Source of the DNA: Amaranthus tricolor
Taxonomy: Eukaryota; Streptophyta; Magnoliopsida; Caryophyllales; Amaranthaceae
Assembly (NCBI RefSeq): GCF_026212465.1
Contig: NC_080049.1
Span: 34,578,885 to 34,642,884, forward strand
Direction: 5' to 3'
Length of the DNA stretch: 64,000 bases
The notes below the pieces were generated by a model, which was given only the letters and a program-made list of their open reading frames with translations, ran no database searches and had not been told where the DNA came from. Each line of letters opens with the position of its first letter. Within the stretch, counting starts at the first letter, position 1. Positions 22,586 through 35,151 of the stretch are shown here, in pieces. The translations under genes and the position numbers were made by a program.

Positions 22586-25500
22586 TTAAGCCCGCTTGAA
22601 AGCCATAATGGTGAGAATAAAGAAGCAAAAGAAAGCCAAGTATGAAAATCCGATTGAAATTGAAATATAATTGCAGAATTTGTGGACATTGTCACATATC
22701 TTTGTCCACCCAGATTGGTCTTGCCCATATTTACCTACATATCCTATTGCTGTCGCCGCCGCACAACCAGACATCATCAGTATTGTTGCAATCTGCATTT
22801 TCACAATTTAGAAATTATTTAGCCATCTAAAATAATTATCAACGGAGTTTAGAACATATGGATATATCGTAGTTCTTACCAAATCATGGAGAAATACTGA
22901 GAAGTAATTCTTGCACTTGGATTTGGGGCGATAGAAGGCACAAATGGTAACTAATGAAATCACTGAAAAAGCACATACGGCTATATCTGTACATAGCAAA
23001 AACCTGCATGTTTATACCACCAATTAGGCACAATTTTTTTTTTTTTTCCAAATCTCCCTAGTAAAAATAACCAACAAACATGTAGTCTATAGACAAGGAC
23101 AAATTAGAAAACTAATACTCCCTTCTATTCGCCTTAGGAGTCCCATTTGACTTTTCATGGAGTTTAAGGAAAGTCAAAAGTGGGACCCTAAGGGTAGGAA
23201 ATGTTAAATAATGTAATCTAGAAAAATTTAGGGAGTAATGTATCAAGAAGTAAGTAAAAAAAATTCTATGATATCCTAGAACTATCTAGACTAACACTCT
23301 AAAGCTAATAATCTAGAACTATCTACAAGTTGTAGAAAAGACTAGAAACATAATGATGGTGAAAGCACCAACATAGAAGCACTATATATATGTGTTGCAT
23401 GCTCTCATTTGTAAGCCAAGCCACATAATACAAAAAACCCTTTTTCACAAAAGCCATCAACTCTCCTTTTTATTTTTCTTACTAGCATCTTCAATATTTA
23501 TTAATCAAAATCAATAATCCACTACAACTTCCGCATATTAATTCTAACATTTGGTATCAAGAGCCACTAATCCAAAGCCTTTTTTTTCAATCATATATCA
23601 TCCAAATTTCATATCAATACCAACTCCACATATATATAAATGGCCTCCCCTAACCCCAATTCAAACACAAACACAAACATATTTAATCCCCAAGTTAATT
23701 GGATACCTATATTTAAAGGGGAGAAATTTGATCAATGGAGCATGCAAATGAAATCAATTTTCATTACCCAAGATATATGGGAAATTATTCAAGATGGTTA
23801 TGAACAACCCAAAGATGCCAATGAAGAGGCTTCTTGGGATGACACTAAAAAGTGTCAATACAAGCAAAACAAAAGAAGGGATCATTATGCCCTCTCTATA
23901 ATATATCGTGGAGTAGATGAGACGATCCTACCAACAATCATGACCGCCACAACTGCAAAGGAGGCATGGAGCACTTTGGAGACAAAATATCGAGGCTCGG
24001 AAAAGGTAATACTCTTCAAACTACAATCTTTATGGGGTCAATTTGATAGTATGCAAATGACCGATAATGAGTCAATTCAATCATATACCGACCGAGTCTC
24101 AAATATTGTTAACCAAATTCGATCCAATGGAGACACCATTGAAGATGTTAAAATAATTCGAAAAATATTAAGAACTTTAACCAAAAATTTGATCATATTG
24201 TGGCTGCTATAGAAGAATCTAATAAAGATTTAAGTTCACTCACCATGACTGAATTAATGGGCTCTTTATTAGCACATGAAGAAAGAATGCGTAAATTTGA
24301 AGAGCAACCAATTGAACAAGCTTTTCAGGCTAAATTAAAATTTTCTAATAATGGAAAAAATATAAATGGCCACGGTAATAATTTTCAACCAAAAAAGGGA
24401 AATTTTAACAACCGTGGTAGGGGGAGAGGAAATCATAAAAATCAAGGGAGCCGAGATAACAACTCTTATTGCATATTATGTAAGAAAAACAATCATAATA
24501 CAAGAGATTGTCGGTACAAATGCAAAAGATGTACTAGACACTCTCATTTTAAAAAAGATTGTTATTTCCGGCAAAAGGAAGAGGCTAATTTCACAGAAAA
24601 TAATGATCAATTATTTTACACATGTCTGAATGCTCAAGAAGAGCAAACTGACACATGGTACATCGATAGTGGTTGCTCCAACCACATGACCGGAAATAAA
24701 ATTCATTTGCTAATCTTGATGAAAATATAAAATCACAAATAACACTTGGTGATGAGAGTAACCAAGTAGTTGCCGGAAAAGGAACAATTGTTGTTAAAAC
24801 AAAAAACGGCTCCTCTAAATTCATCCCCGATGTCTTTTATGTCCCTGGGCTAGCACAAAATTTGTTAAGTGTGGGTCAGTTAGTCCAAAAAGGTATATGG
24901 TAAAATTTGATAATAATCAATGCCACATATATGATAAGAAAAAGGGGCAATTAATCACTACCACTAAAATGGCTCCAAATAAAATTTTTCCACTTAAAAT
25001 GCAATTGGAGTTTAATACTGCCCTAAGTACATTGGTGAATGAATCCGAATTGTGGCATTTAAGATTCGGACATTTATATTTTGACAGTTTAAAACTGTTA
25101 AAAAATAGAGAAATGGTGATTGGGCTACCACCAATCACTAATGAAAAGAAAATTTGTGAGGGTTGTATCTATGGCAAAATGCATAGATCACCATTCCCAA
25201 CCTCATCATGGAGGGCTAGAGCTCCATTAGAGCTTGTCCATGCTGATATATGGGGTCCTACCAGGAATCCGTCTCTTGGCGGAAAAAGATACTTTCTGTT
25301 GATTGTGGATGATTTTTCACGCATGATGTGGGTGTATTTCTTGGAGAAAAAATCATAAGCATTATCCCACTTCATGCAATTTAAAGCCCTAACAGAAAAA
25401 CAAAGTGGGCATTCAATAAAGGTTCTAAGAACCGATCGTGGGGGAGAATTCACAAGCAATGAATTCAACAAATTTTGTAAACAACACGGCATCAAAAAGG

Positions 25501-28500
25501 AGCTCACAATCAGACGCACACCACAACAAAATGGTGTTGCAGAAAGGAGAAACAGGACAATTGCTGAAATGGCTCGGAGTATGATGCAAGGAAAAAATCT
25601 GCCTAAACATTTTTGGGCAGAAGCTGTCCACACAGCTATTTACATACTTAACAGGTCTCCCACAAAAGCGGTAAGAAGCATGACGCCGTATGAAGCTTGG
25701 CACAAAAGAAAGCCAAGGGTTGAGCACCTCAAAGTTTTCGGGTGCATTGCATATGCCCACGTCCCGAAGGAGAATCGGGATAAGCTAGACGGAAAAGGAG
25801 AAAAATGTATCTTAATTGGATACAGTGACGAGTCTAAAGGATATCGTCTCTATCAGCCCGAATCCAAGGAGTTGATCATCTCCAGAGATGTCATATTCGA
25901 TGAAAAGGCGCAATGGCAATGGAACGAGAACGATGTTGAAGTTCCAGTAGAAGTCATTCCACCACCAAGCCCAGATGAAGGAGAAGATCCAATTCAGTCA
26001 CCAACTCAATCATCTGCAAGTCCATCACCATCAACCAATCCAGGAACACCATCAAGGAGCCCAAGAAGTCCATCTACATCACAAAGCTCAAGGTTGGAGC
26101 CAAGTCACTCAAGCCCAGCTCAACAAGTTCGAAGATCACAACGAGATCGATGTCCACCAAGCTACTTGGAAGATTATCAATGCAATCACACCATCATGGC
26201 ACTCTTTACAGGAGAACCACAAAACTTTGAAGAAGCAGCTCAAGAAGAAAGATGGATCGAAGCCATGAACGAGGAGATTAAGATGATAGAAAAGAACGAC
26301 ACATGGGAGCTTGTTGACAAACCTCAAGACAAGGACGTGATCGGTCTCAGATGGGTTTACAAGATCAAGCACAATGAAGATGGCTCCATTCAAAAGTACA
26401 AAGCTCGTCTAGTTGCAAAAGGATACTCACAGCAACCTGGAATTGACTTCAACGAGACATATGCTCCAGTTGTCCGTATGGAGACAATCAGGTTAGTCCT
26501 AGCTCTAGCAGCTCAATTTAAATTGCAAGTTTATCAATTAGATGTCAAATCAGCATTTCTCAATGGGGAGCTAGAAGAAGAGGTATATGTCGAACAACCT
26601 CAAGGATATATAATCAAAGGAAAAGAAGATAAGGTGTATCGCCTTCGAAAAGCCCTCTATGGGCTCAAGCAAGCCCCTCGGGCCTGGAACAGCAAAATCG
26701 ATGGATATCTTCTCCAAAATGGCTTTGTAAAAAGCCCAAATGAGCTATCACTCTATATCAAGACCCAAGGGCCAAAGTTTCTCATCTTATGCCTATACGT
26801 AGATGATCTAATCTACACAGGCACCGATCTGAGGATGATAGAAGACTTCAAAAAGACAATGATGTCAGAATATGAAATGACAGACCTCGGAGCTATGAAG
26901 TACTTCCTTGGCATGCAAGTCAAGCAAAGTCCACGTAAAATATTTCTCTCACAAGAAAAATATGTCGAGTATATGCTCAAAAAATTCAACATGAGCGATT
27001 GTAAGCCAATGGCTACAAATGAGAAGCTCTCAAAGAATGATGGAAAAGAAAAGGTGGATGCATCAATCTACCGAAGTTTAGTCGAATCTCTCATATATCT
27101 TACAAATACAAGACCAGACATCGTTCATGCAGTCAGCATCATCTCAAGGTTTATGAGTGAGCCAAGCAAAGCTCACTTAGCAGCAGCCAAGAGGATACTC
27201 AGGTATATCAAAGGAACAAAAAGCTATGGGATAATGTACGAGTCCGAAGCAGACTACAAGCTCATAGGCTACACGGATAGTGACTGGGCAGGAAGCATCG
27301 ACGATCGAAGAAGTACGAGTGGATACGTGTTCCAGCTAGGGTCCAAGTCTATCTCATGGTCATCAAAGAAACAAGCTACGGTAGCACTATCATCATCAGA
27401 AGCAGAATACGTATCAGCGACAAGCGCGGCATGTGAAGCAGTATGGCTAAGAAGAATCCTAAAAGATCTACAACAAAAGACAGAAGATGCAACTACCATT
27501 TATTGTGACAATATGTCAGCAATAGCCATGAAAAAGAATCCAGTCTTCCATAGTCGCACAAAGCATATTGAGATACGACACCACTTCATTCGTGAATTGG
27601 TCGAGAAACAAGAGATCAAGCTAAAATTCTGCAAGACAGAGGAGCAACTCGCAGACATATTTACCAAGGCACTTCCAACAGAAAAGTTCATCAAATTCAG
27701 AAGACAGCTAGGAGTCCAAGATTTTTCAGATTAAGGGGGAGTGTTAAATAATGTAATCTAGAAAAATCTAGGGAGTAATGTATCAAGAAGTAAGTAAAAA
27801 AAATTCTATGATATCCTAGAACTATCTAGACTAACACTCTAAAGCTAATAATCTAGAACTATCTACAAGTTGTAGAAAAGACTAGAAACATAATGATGGT
27901 GAAAGCACCAACATAGAAGCACTATATATATGTGTTGCATGCTCTCATTTGTAAGCCAAGCCACATAATACAAAAAACCCTTTTTCACAAAAGCCATCAA
28001 CTCTCCTCTTTATTTTTCTTACTAGCATCTTCAATATTTATTAATCAAAATCAATAATCCACTACAACTTCCGCATATTAATTCTAACAGGAAAGAGAGT
28101 AGTATTATGAGTTTTTTAATGTAAGGGAGGAAAATTAGTATGAGTAATGGAGGGTATAATTAAAAATAGGATAAAGTTACTAAGGGCATAAAAGTCAAAA
28201 ACCCATACCAAAAATAAAAATGGGACAACCATAAAAGGAAATGAGACACATAAGTTGAATAGGAGGGAGTATAAGATGGACCCAATACTCATCTTTGCAC
28301 TTACACATAATCAATTTGTTCAGCTATTTTTTTTTGTTGTGTATGTTATACTTACACAATGCAATATTAATATCGGATTTTTTAACATATGCACCAGGTG
28401 CATAAGTTTAATTTACAAAATTGGTAACTTTATTGAAATATGATTGTAATATTCTCAAAAATTGGTAACTGTAATAAATCTTTAAAAAAATATATGAATT

Positions 28501-29059
28501 TGATTTTAATAAATTTACCTATTTTGTAATCTAAACCTATACATCATGTGCATAGGTTAGAACTACTCTATTAAATATTAATAGGTTTTAAATCAAATAA
28601 GCAGTGATATGACTTAAGCAGACACAAACCTAAATCTAGCATAAGACAAATTTAATCAAGAACAATCCTTAATTCTTTTTCAATGACATCTAGTCTTGTT
28701 TTCTCTCGATAAAACAATCTCAAAACAAAAGCTTATATACTATTCTTTATAGTAGTTGAACTATTTAATCCATATATGAAATGCATCTCACAAAAATACC
28801 GTCTCATACAACAATTTGTGATCGAATAATTATACCTGAAGGCTGAAGAATAGGAATACTTGGCTTGTAATTGAATACCAAAAACCTCAGTTGATTGGGC
28901 GCTATTGAGCATCACAGCAATAGAAGCAAGTGCAGACATTGCTGCTAAGATTCTAAGTATAATCTGTGTTACAAAGAAGCTTCTAGATGACGTGTTAGCC
29001 AATGATTGGGCTTCAACTGCATGTAATGAACCAGAACCACCATTGTTATTATCAGCCAT
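22586..29059 (-). CDS. CASP-like protein (four-TM MARVEL-type membrane protein)
   Basis: Three exons join in frame: 29059-28836, 23003-22880 and 22792-22586, for 184 residues. The protein has a short hydrophilic N-terminus and four hydrophobic segments: [20 protein letters not shown] (TM1, with the conserved arginine), [19 protein letters not shown] (TM2), [20 protein letters not shown] (TM3) and [17 protein letters not shown] (TM4). It ends KRA. The length and four-helix layout fit the CASP-like (UPF0497) family, probably group 1. These are plasma-membrane proteins; Casparian-strip members form scaffolds for wall modification, but the role of most CASP-like members is unknown. Intron 1 is 5.8 kb and almost entirely made of a MITE plus the Copia element inserted into it, on the opposite strand to the gene. 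The splice sites are intact, so the gene could still be expressed. Confidence 0.92.
23202..23549 (+). repeat. 5' LTR of the 23.2-28.1 kb Copia element
   Basis: 348 bp, TG...CA ends, with a TATATATATG-type promoter-like stretch near the middle. Nearly identical to 27742-28089. Confidence 0.95.
23640..27734 (+). pseudogene. Copia gag-pol polyprotein with three frameshifts and one stop
   Basis: Gag starts at 23640 and contains two CCHC zinc knuckles ([14 protein letters not shown] and [14 protein letters not shown]). The protease active site is [13 protein letters not shown]. Then come the pre-integrase LWHLRFGHL, integrase with [13 protein letters not shown] and [13 protein letters not shown] with [15 protein letters not shown] and [10 protein letters not shown], and RNase H with [18 protein letters not shown]. 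The last 786 codons (25374-27734) are open. Before that the frame is broken by apparent single-base losses near 24189, 24702 and 24891 and by a TAA at 25356-25358. The broken sites lie in short A/T/G runs, so sequencing error is possible. As read, the copy cannot make a full polyprotein. Confidence 0.95.
27742..28089 (+). repeat. 3' LTR of the 23.2-28.1 kb Copia element
   Basis: 348 bp, preceded by the polypurine tract and followed by the GGAAA target duplication. Confidence 0.95.
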
Positions 29060-30221
29060 TGATGTATATTAAAACCAGAGAAACACACCAGAAAATTAAG
29101 GATTAGGAGAGTTTAATTACAAAAATATTATGTGAATTTGAAACATTTTAATTGTATTGATAAACTTATATAGCTAGAAATCATGCAATTAATTAAAATT
29201 TTATCATTAGGATTTAGGGGTTTTGACATGTGCTTGCTTAGCTGTGTTATCCTATCCTAATCTCTAGCCATATAAAACGATATACTCCTTTTATGGATCT
29301 TTTTTTATTTAATGGAGTATAATCATATTAATCATGGGTATAATCATATATATATATATATATACATATTTGATTTGATTTGATTTTTAATATATATTTT
29401 GAGGTCCAGATTAGTTGCAGCAATTCATAACTAAAAATCAAAAAAAATTAATTGATATTATAAAAATATGAAGTAAGACGAACTAAATAAAAATTTAGGT
29501 GACTGTTTTTTTTTAACTAGAAAATCATCACTAATTTTTTACCACTTGTATTTGCTATCTTTTTCAGATTACAACTTTAACATCTAATAAATTAATAATA
29601 TATAGATATGATTTTATTGGCTCTCCTACTTTATTATGGAATTAACGGAGTAACGATAGATCCATTTTGAACAAAGGAAATTCTCGCGCAAATTTTTTCC
29701 AATAGTTGTTATCCTTTCAATTTATAGCTTCAAATATAAGGTAATGATTTGAATTTTTAGAATCAGGTGTTGTCTTAATTGAAACAAGTAACATTTATTT
29801 TAATAAAAGTTATTCACCTTTAGTTTTTAAAAGAAATTTAATAATTTATTAACCAAATTGTCATTTAACATCTACAACAGAGTTACAATCAATCTAATAC
29901 ATAATAATTTTAATCAAACAAATTTCTCATCTAACTCTTCTTGTAATTATAAAAGATTTGATTTTGGGTTATAAGTTGTTTGTCGACATTAGATTTAATA
30001 AAATGTATGTGATGTTTAGCTATTTTTCCTTAAATTAGGTAGATAGGTTTGTGACTTTGTGTATATCATCATAAGCTATATTTTTTGCGGAGGGTAGTTA
30101 TGGTAACCCTTACACATTTGTATATGAGATGATTATATATATACTCTGAATATATTGAATTCTTATTTTAAGATCATTTCATCGAGAGACGGTCTCTCGT
30201 AAGGGTGGCTCAAAAGTTATA

Positions 30222-30226
<5 letters not shown>

Positions 30227-30265
<39 letters not shown>
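30227..30265. repeat. (AT)n microsatellite
   Basis: About 39 bp of uninterrupted AT. Confidence 0.9.
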
Positions 30266-30269
<4 letters not shown>

Positions 30270-30664
30270 GATTTTTGTATGCGTTAGTGTAATTCTGTAG
30301 AACCTAAACGACTCTATCATTCTTATTGGGTGCCTCCTTTATCTTCTCAAAAATATATATTTCCTCTCTTATCAAATACTTGCTACATTATTGTTATGAC
30401 CACTATTTATCATTGAAGTTTATTTTATATATTATGACTAATGTGTAAGAAAAAATATTGTCAAGTGGAACCTTATTTGAATTGTCTATTGCATTGGATT
30501 GTGTGTATAGATTAATATAAGCGATCAAAATAATATATTAGATTGTGTGAAAAGTTAAATATAACAAATATAATAAAAAAGGAAATCTAGTCAACAACGC
30601 AATTAAGGGTACAAATTACAATGTCCAAAAAATTTCCTCGTGAAACTTTGAAAGACCCTTACAT

Positions 30665-30925
30665 TGTTATTGGTAAGAGCCAGACTATATATAACTATTT
30701 CAGTGTGGTTTAAATTTTTGGGTGAGTTGATTCTTTAACATGATATCAGAAGATCACGACTTCGTTTTAAATTTAAGTGGAATAATTCGCATCAAATATG
30801 AGGAGGGTATGTGCATCATCTACTCTTTTATCTTAAAGGGTTCTCGTGTTAGAGTAAATTACATATGTTGATGCCTTAACCATCAGCCATCAACTTAAGC
30901 TTTTAGTTGAGTTAGTTAATTGACG
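30665..30925 (+). mobile_element. degenerate TRIM (72-bp-LTR family)
   Basis: 5' LTR remnant ending GGTGAGTTGATTCTTTAACA at 30740, primer-binding-like TGATATCAGAAG, an internal part, then a 3' LTR from TGTTAGAGTAAATTACATATG at 30847 to about 30925 with CATCAACTTAAGCTTTTAGT. Order and spacing match the intact copy at 60715-60983. The left edge is approximate. Confidence 0.55.
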
Positions 30926-31070
30926 GCACTCATTTGTTCCACTAGAATAGTAACAAAGGAAAATTCAAATTCACAAATGTCTATTTTGCATTATTACTTC
31001 TACTTTTGGTATGTTTATTTTTTAATAAATAAACAAATATGTATTTTGTAATTAAATTTAGGAAAAATTA

Positions 31071-31514
31071 CCTAGAATAATCCAACTTATTCATGATTTT
31101 CATGATTTTCATACAATAATCCCACATATTGATTAACGATGAGTAGTTTTAACTTTAAAGGCTATTTTCCTTGAGTAAACCCGGTAAGCGAAATGACTCG
31201 CTATAACAAGTTTTATTTTTTTTAAAAAAAGATAAATTAAAATAACATGTTGAAAAAATGTTCAAAAATGTTCAAAAAAATTCGTTTTTTTTATTTAGAA
31301 TTTTTTATGTAAATGTTAAAAAATTTTCTTTAATTTTAAATTAATTTTCAATTTACTTTATTTGGTGAATTACTTATTATAGCAGGTGATCGAGATACCC
31401 AAGTTTACTCTAAAAAAAATACCCTTTAAAATTGGGATTATTCATGGTTAATCAATAAATAGAGTTATCGTAAGAAAATCATGAAAAAGTTAAATCATTC
31501 TAGTTAATTTTTCC
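31071..31514. mobile_element. 444-bp foldback TIR element
   Basis: The left arm GGAAAAATTACCTAGAATAA ... TTCATGATTTTC ... TTGATTAACGATGA is matched by the reversed right arm GGAAAAATTAACTAGAATGA ... TTCATGATTTTC ... TTGATTAACCATGA, over at least 130 bp. The flanks TTAAATTTA (31062-31070) and ATAAATTTA (31515-31523) match at 8 of 9 positions, a likely 9-bp target duplication as in Mutator-like elements. No coding frame. Confidence 0.65.
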
Positions 31515-31831
31515 ATAAATTTATTTTAAAGAGAATTATTTAACGTAGACCAAAGATGGCTTTTGCATATTAATTTTCTCATTTGAAAAAGATTACTTAT
31601 ATTGTAGTTGACACAGAAGATTTTTTTGATGAAATCAAAATCAATTGGTTGACTTGTGATGATACTTCGCATAACGTGCAAGAGCGGCTCCCTTTAAGTA
31701 ACGTACCCATATTCTTTGCAAGGTGTGTTTTGCTGTATGTTTCAACATGCAGCTAATTAAGATACATTATTATTTTTATTACTCCTACTACTACCAGATT
31801 AATTTGTTGAGTAAAATCCATCATTGAAGTA

Positions 31832-34615
31832 TGTTGTAAAACGATACTTTATTTATTAAATAAACAATAAAATAAAGTTATAAGTTTGTAGAATGAAACA
31901 AATTACATATAACAATCAAAAACTATGCTTATATACACCATCGAGAACTCTGAGAAACTAATCTTCAATCCCGAACAAAGTAACAAAAAGATTTTGTTCG
32001 AACTTAATATTAATTCTAGGTAAGATGCTCTTTCCTAAAACATCATTTTCTCCTTACTACGGAGCTTGAGAATAAACCGGAAATATGTTATGAGATACAA
32101 AGAATTACACTAAATTCCTAGCACACAGAATTTAGAACAATGTAAGGAAAACTTAAATGGAAGAAGATACGGAAAATTACAATCGAGGATTGCACATTCT
32201 CTATATAAAGTGCTTGAGAAGAAAAGAAATCAGATTTTGCATCCGTGAATACTACTTTTGCTCAAAACGGAAACTTCGCAACCTTGGAAAATTCTCAAAT
32301 TAATTTATTTAAATTAATTATTTAATTAATTATAATTTCCGATGACCATTATACGCTTAAATGAAAATAATCCTCCCCCATTTAAAGTGTATAATTCTTT
32401 TCTTCTTTCGCGTTCCATCATCTCTAACCCATTTCATGCATCAATGTCGATGTCCTTCCGGATTGAATTGACACCTAGTACCACACATCTTTACAATTGA
32501 TCATATCCCCTAATGTCCTTTCGGATTGAATTAAGCAGATATATCCAACCAATTGAAGGAGTAGTACACATGACATAATTCATTAAACTCACATTTGTGA
32601 CACATTAAAGGCCATATATCCATATCTATTCATAAGTTCAATGAAATCATTAGTATGCCCCTTGATTTCGTTGAGGCCGCCAAACCCCAAACTTATATAG
32701 GTAGCTTCTCCTGGTTACCATGCTTTCGTGAATAAAGCACTCAATCTAGAGATCTTCAAAACTCTAGAAATAGGAGACCTCGAGGGACTACTCTACTACC
32801 TTGTTATTCAACATCACGAACAAAGCAACTAAAGGGTCTCAAAATTACTTCCCAATATCTGATGAGCGATCAATCCACATTGAATTCAAGACTAGATGTT
32901 TCTTCTAGTGTTGAATTGGGTTTTGCTCATGGTGTTGAAGATGGGCATAAAACAATTCCTTGAGCCGAAAACTCAAAAGAATTCCTACTCAATGGCTTAG
33001 TAAACTGATCCACCATATTGAGTTTAGTATAAACATAGTCAACAGATATGACCCTTCCCTTGATAAGATCATGCACAAGACTATGTCTTAGTGCAATATG
33101 CCTTGACTTACCATTATATGTTTGACTATATGCTCTGTTCAAAGCTGAATCACTGTCACTATGGATAGGCACCGGTGAAATTGGCTTAACCAATAGAGGA
33201 ATCTCATACATGAGATTTCTTAACCATTCTACTTCCTTGCTAGCAGATGCTAAACAAATAAACTCATACATCGTAGAGTCTGCAACACATGTTTGTTTCT
33301 TAAAAGCCCATGAGATGGCACCTCCCCCAAACATAAACACCCATCCACTTATAGAAGAATTACCCTCTTTATTGGATGCCCAAGTTGCATCAGAATATCC
33401 TTCCAAAACAGGAGAGTCTCCACGATAAAACAAACCATAATCCTTGGTTCTAATCAAGTATCTAAGTACTCTTCTCACAACTCTCCAATGGGGAGGACTA
33501 GATTTTTGAGTAAACCTACTTAACTGACCCACTGCAAAAGCTATATCTGGCCTAGTACAAGTCATTGCATACATCAAGGATCCAATGATCCTTGAGTATT
33601 CTAATTGAGAAATAGCTTCTCCTTTATAAGATACTAGTTTCTCACATGGATCCAAGGGAGTGGAAACTGAAGCTTTATCAAACATATTAAACTGTTTGAG
33701 AATCTTATCAACATAATGAGATTGGTTCAACATAAGTCCTCCATTATGTTTTATTATCTTAATGCCTAAGATAACGTCAGCCTCTCCCAAATCCTTCATA
33801 GAAAAGGATGATGACAAAAATTCCTTTGTCATTTTGATCACTTGCTCTATACTTGTACCAAATATGAGCATGTCATCGACATAAAGACAAACAATAACCC
33901 TATTTTCTTTATCATCGAACTTGCTATAGATACATTTATCATCCTCATTAACAACAAAACCAAAAGACAACACGGTGTCATCAAACTTTTGATGCCACTG
34001 CTTTGGTGCTTGTTTAAGTCCATAGAGGGACTTAATCAATGTACACTTCCTCCTCCAAACCACCATAAAGGAATGTCGCTTTGACATCCATTTGATGAAT
34101 AAACAAATTGTGGATAGATACTAAGGCAATCAAGAGCCGAATAGTAGTAGTTCTAGCAACCGGTGCATAAGTATCGAAATAATCAACACCCTTCTTTTGT
34201 CTAAAGCCTTGCACCACTAATCTTGCTTTAAATCGAACCACGGACCCATCAGGTCTACGTTTACCTGTAAATATCCATTTACATCCAAGTGGAGTACAAC
34301 TTGGAGATAGGTCGGTTAAGACCCAAGTGTTATTCCCCATGATGGAATCCATTTCATCATTAATTGCTTCTTCCCAAAAAGCCTTATCAGGAGAAGACAT
34401 TGCTTCTTCGTAAGTTGATGGATTGTCCTCCACATTTAAACAATAAAGTGTGGATGTACAAAGAGAATCTCTTGTACCCACTATTAAGTAGGGTTCAAAA
34501 TCTGGACCAAAAGATTTGACAATCCTTCCTCTCTTACTTATCCTAAGAGAAATCTCTACATGTTCATCATTTGATGAAACATTTTGAGATTCAAGTTGAT
34601 CTACATCAATTGCTA
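31832..34615 (-). mobile_element. 5'-truncated Copia element: 3' LTR, RNase H and part of RT
   Basis: On the minus strand the order is RT and RNase H (34481-32927), noncoding DNA, polypurine tract AAATGGGGGAGG (about 32371-32382), then a 3' LTR from about 32371 down to 31832 ending TTTTACAACA. The LTR matches parts of the solo LTR at 47572-48440 (GTTTCCGTTTTGAGCAAAA, CAATCCTCGATTGTAATTTT, GAACAAAATCTTTTTGTTAC), but at about 540 bp it is shorter, so it has lost some sequence. Gag, protease and integrase are absent. The homology stops near 34615 at an A-rich tract. Confidence 0.85.
32927..34500 (-). pseudogene. Copia RT-RNase H fragment
   Basis: The upstream frame (from 34481) carries SPDKAFWEEAINDEMDSI, GCKWIFTGKRRPDGSV and KGVDYFDTYAPVARTTTIR and ends soon after LEEEVYID. 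The next frame takes over at [16 protein letters not shown] and continues with CLYVDDMLIFG, TRPDIAFAVGQLSRF and YSDATWASN to the stop at 32927. Related elements have a QPEGF-type segment between the two frames, so a short deletion of roughly 45 bp with a frame change is the likely lesion. It is not functional. Confidence 0.9.
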
Positions 34616-34661
34616 GAAAAAAAAATCAAAAATTAAAATTATTAAAATTAAAAGTGAAACT

Positions 34662-34662
<1 letters not shown>

Positions 34663-34698
<36 letters not shown>
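34663..34698 (+). repeat. 36-nt poly-A run at the edge of the truncated Copia
   Basis: 36 consecutive A on the plus strand, just beyond the point where the truncated Copia ends. Confidence 0.9.
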
Positions 34699-34700
<2 letters not shown>

Positions 34701-35151
34701 TATTTGATTTCTCTTTAATTTATTTTAATTTTTGAGTTTTTTATAATCTAATTTTGTAGTATTTTATTATTTTTTTAAGCAAATTAACTTGTTGTATAGG
34801 TATATAATAAGTTACCTTGGTGCATTCTTCGCAAGCACTCCTTATAATTGAAATTATTCATGTTTGATCAAAAGTTGATATTATTGCAAAGATATCAGTA
34901 AAAAATTAAAATATTCTGAATAATTTTTTCAAAAAAAAAAAAGCAAATACAAATAGTACATTCAACATTGTAACATATTAGTACAATGTATTTCTGCACG
35001 CATAGGTAATTTTGAGTACGCGTAAGATACTCAATGGATCACATACTACGTCTAAACATAAATCTTTAATTTTGAGAAATTATAAAATAAAAAATTTATT
35101 TTAAACAATATAGCACATTTTAGGCAACCATAGTAAGACATAAACAACAAT

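Larger units (their letters stand above)
23202..28089 (+). mobile_element. Copia LTR retrotransposon, complete but with broken reading frame
   Basis: LTRs at 23202-23549 and 27742-28089 (348 bp each, TGTTAAATAATG ... TTCTAACA). Only two differences between them were seen (TTTAG/TCTAG and CTTTTTATT/CTCTTTATT). The target-site duplication GGAAA is at 23197-23201 and 28090-28094. A primer-binding site TTTGGTATCAAGAGCC follows the 5' LTR, and a polypurine tract AAGGGGGAG precedes the 3' LTR. Gene order gag, protease, integrase, RT, RNase H marks it as Copia (Ty1) type. It lies in intron 1 of the CASP-like gene. Confidence 0.97.
23118..28269. mobile_element. Stowaway-type MITE split by a Copia insertion
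   Basis: Left end CTCCCTTCTATTC at 23118 preceded by TA; right end GAATAGGAGGGAG at 28269 followed by TA. These are inverted termini and a TA duplication, as in Tc1/mariner Stowaway MITEs. Removing the Copia element and one GGAAA leaves about 260 bp. That remainder is the reverse complement of the MITE at 21495-21765. Confidence 0.85.
29060..31831. other. intergenic DNA upstream of the CASP-like gene
   Basis: Presumed CASP-like promoter just right of 29059. The rest is AT-rich with a TA run near 29348, a longer one at 30227-30265, a TRIM and a foldback element (listed separately). A degraded Stowaway-like core may lie at about 30380-30590. No gene seen. Confidence 0.45.

Noticed and set aside
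26136..27694. Minus-strand open frames across the Copia polyprotein
   Set aside because: Antisense shadows of conserved RT and RNase H coding sequence.
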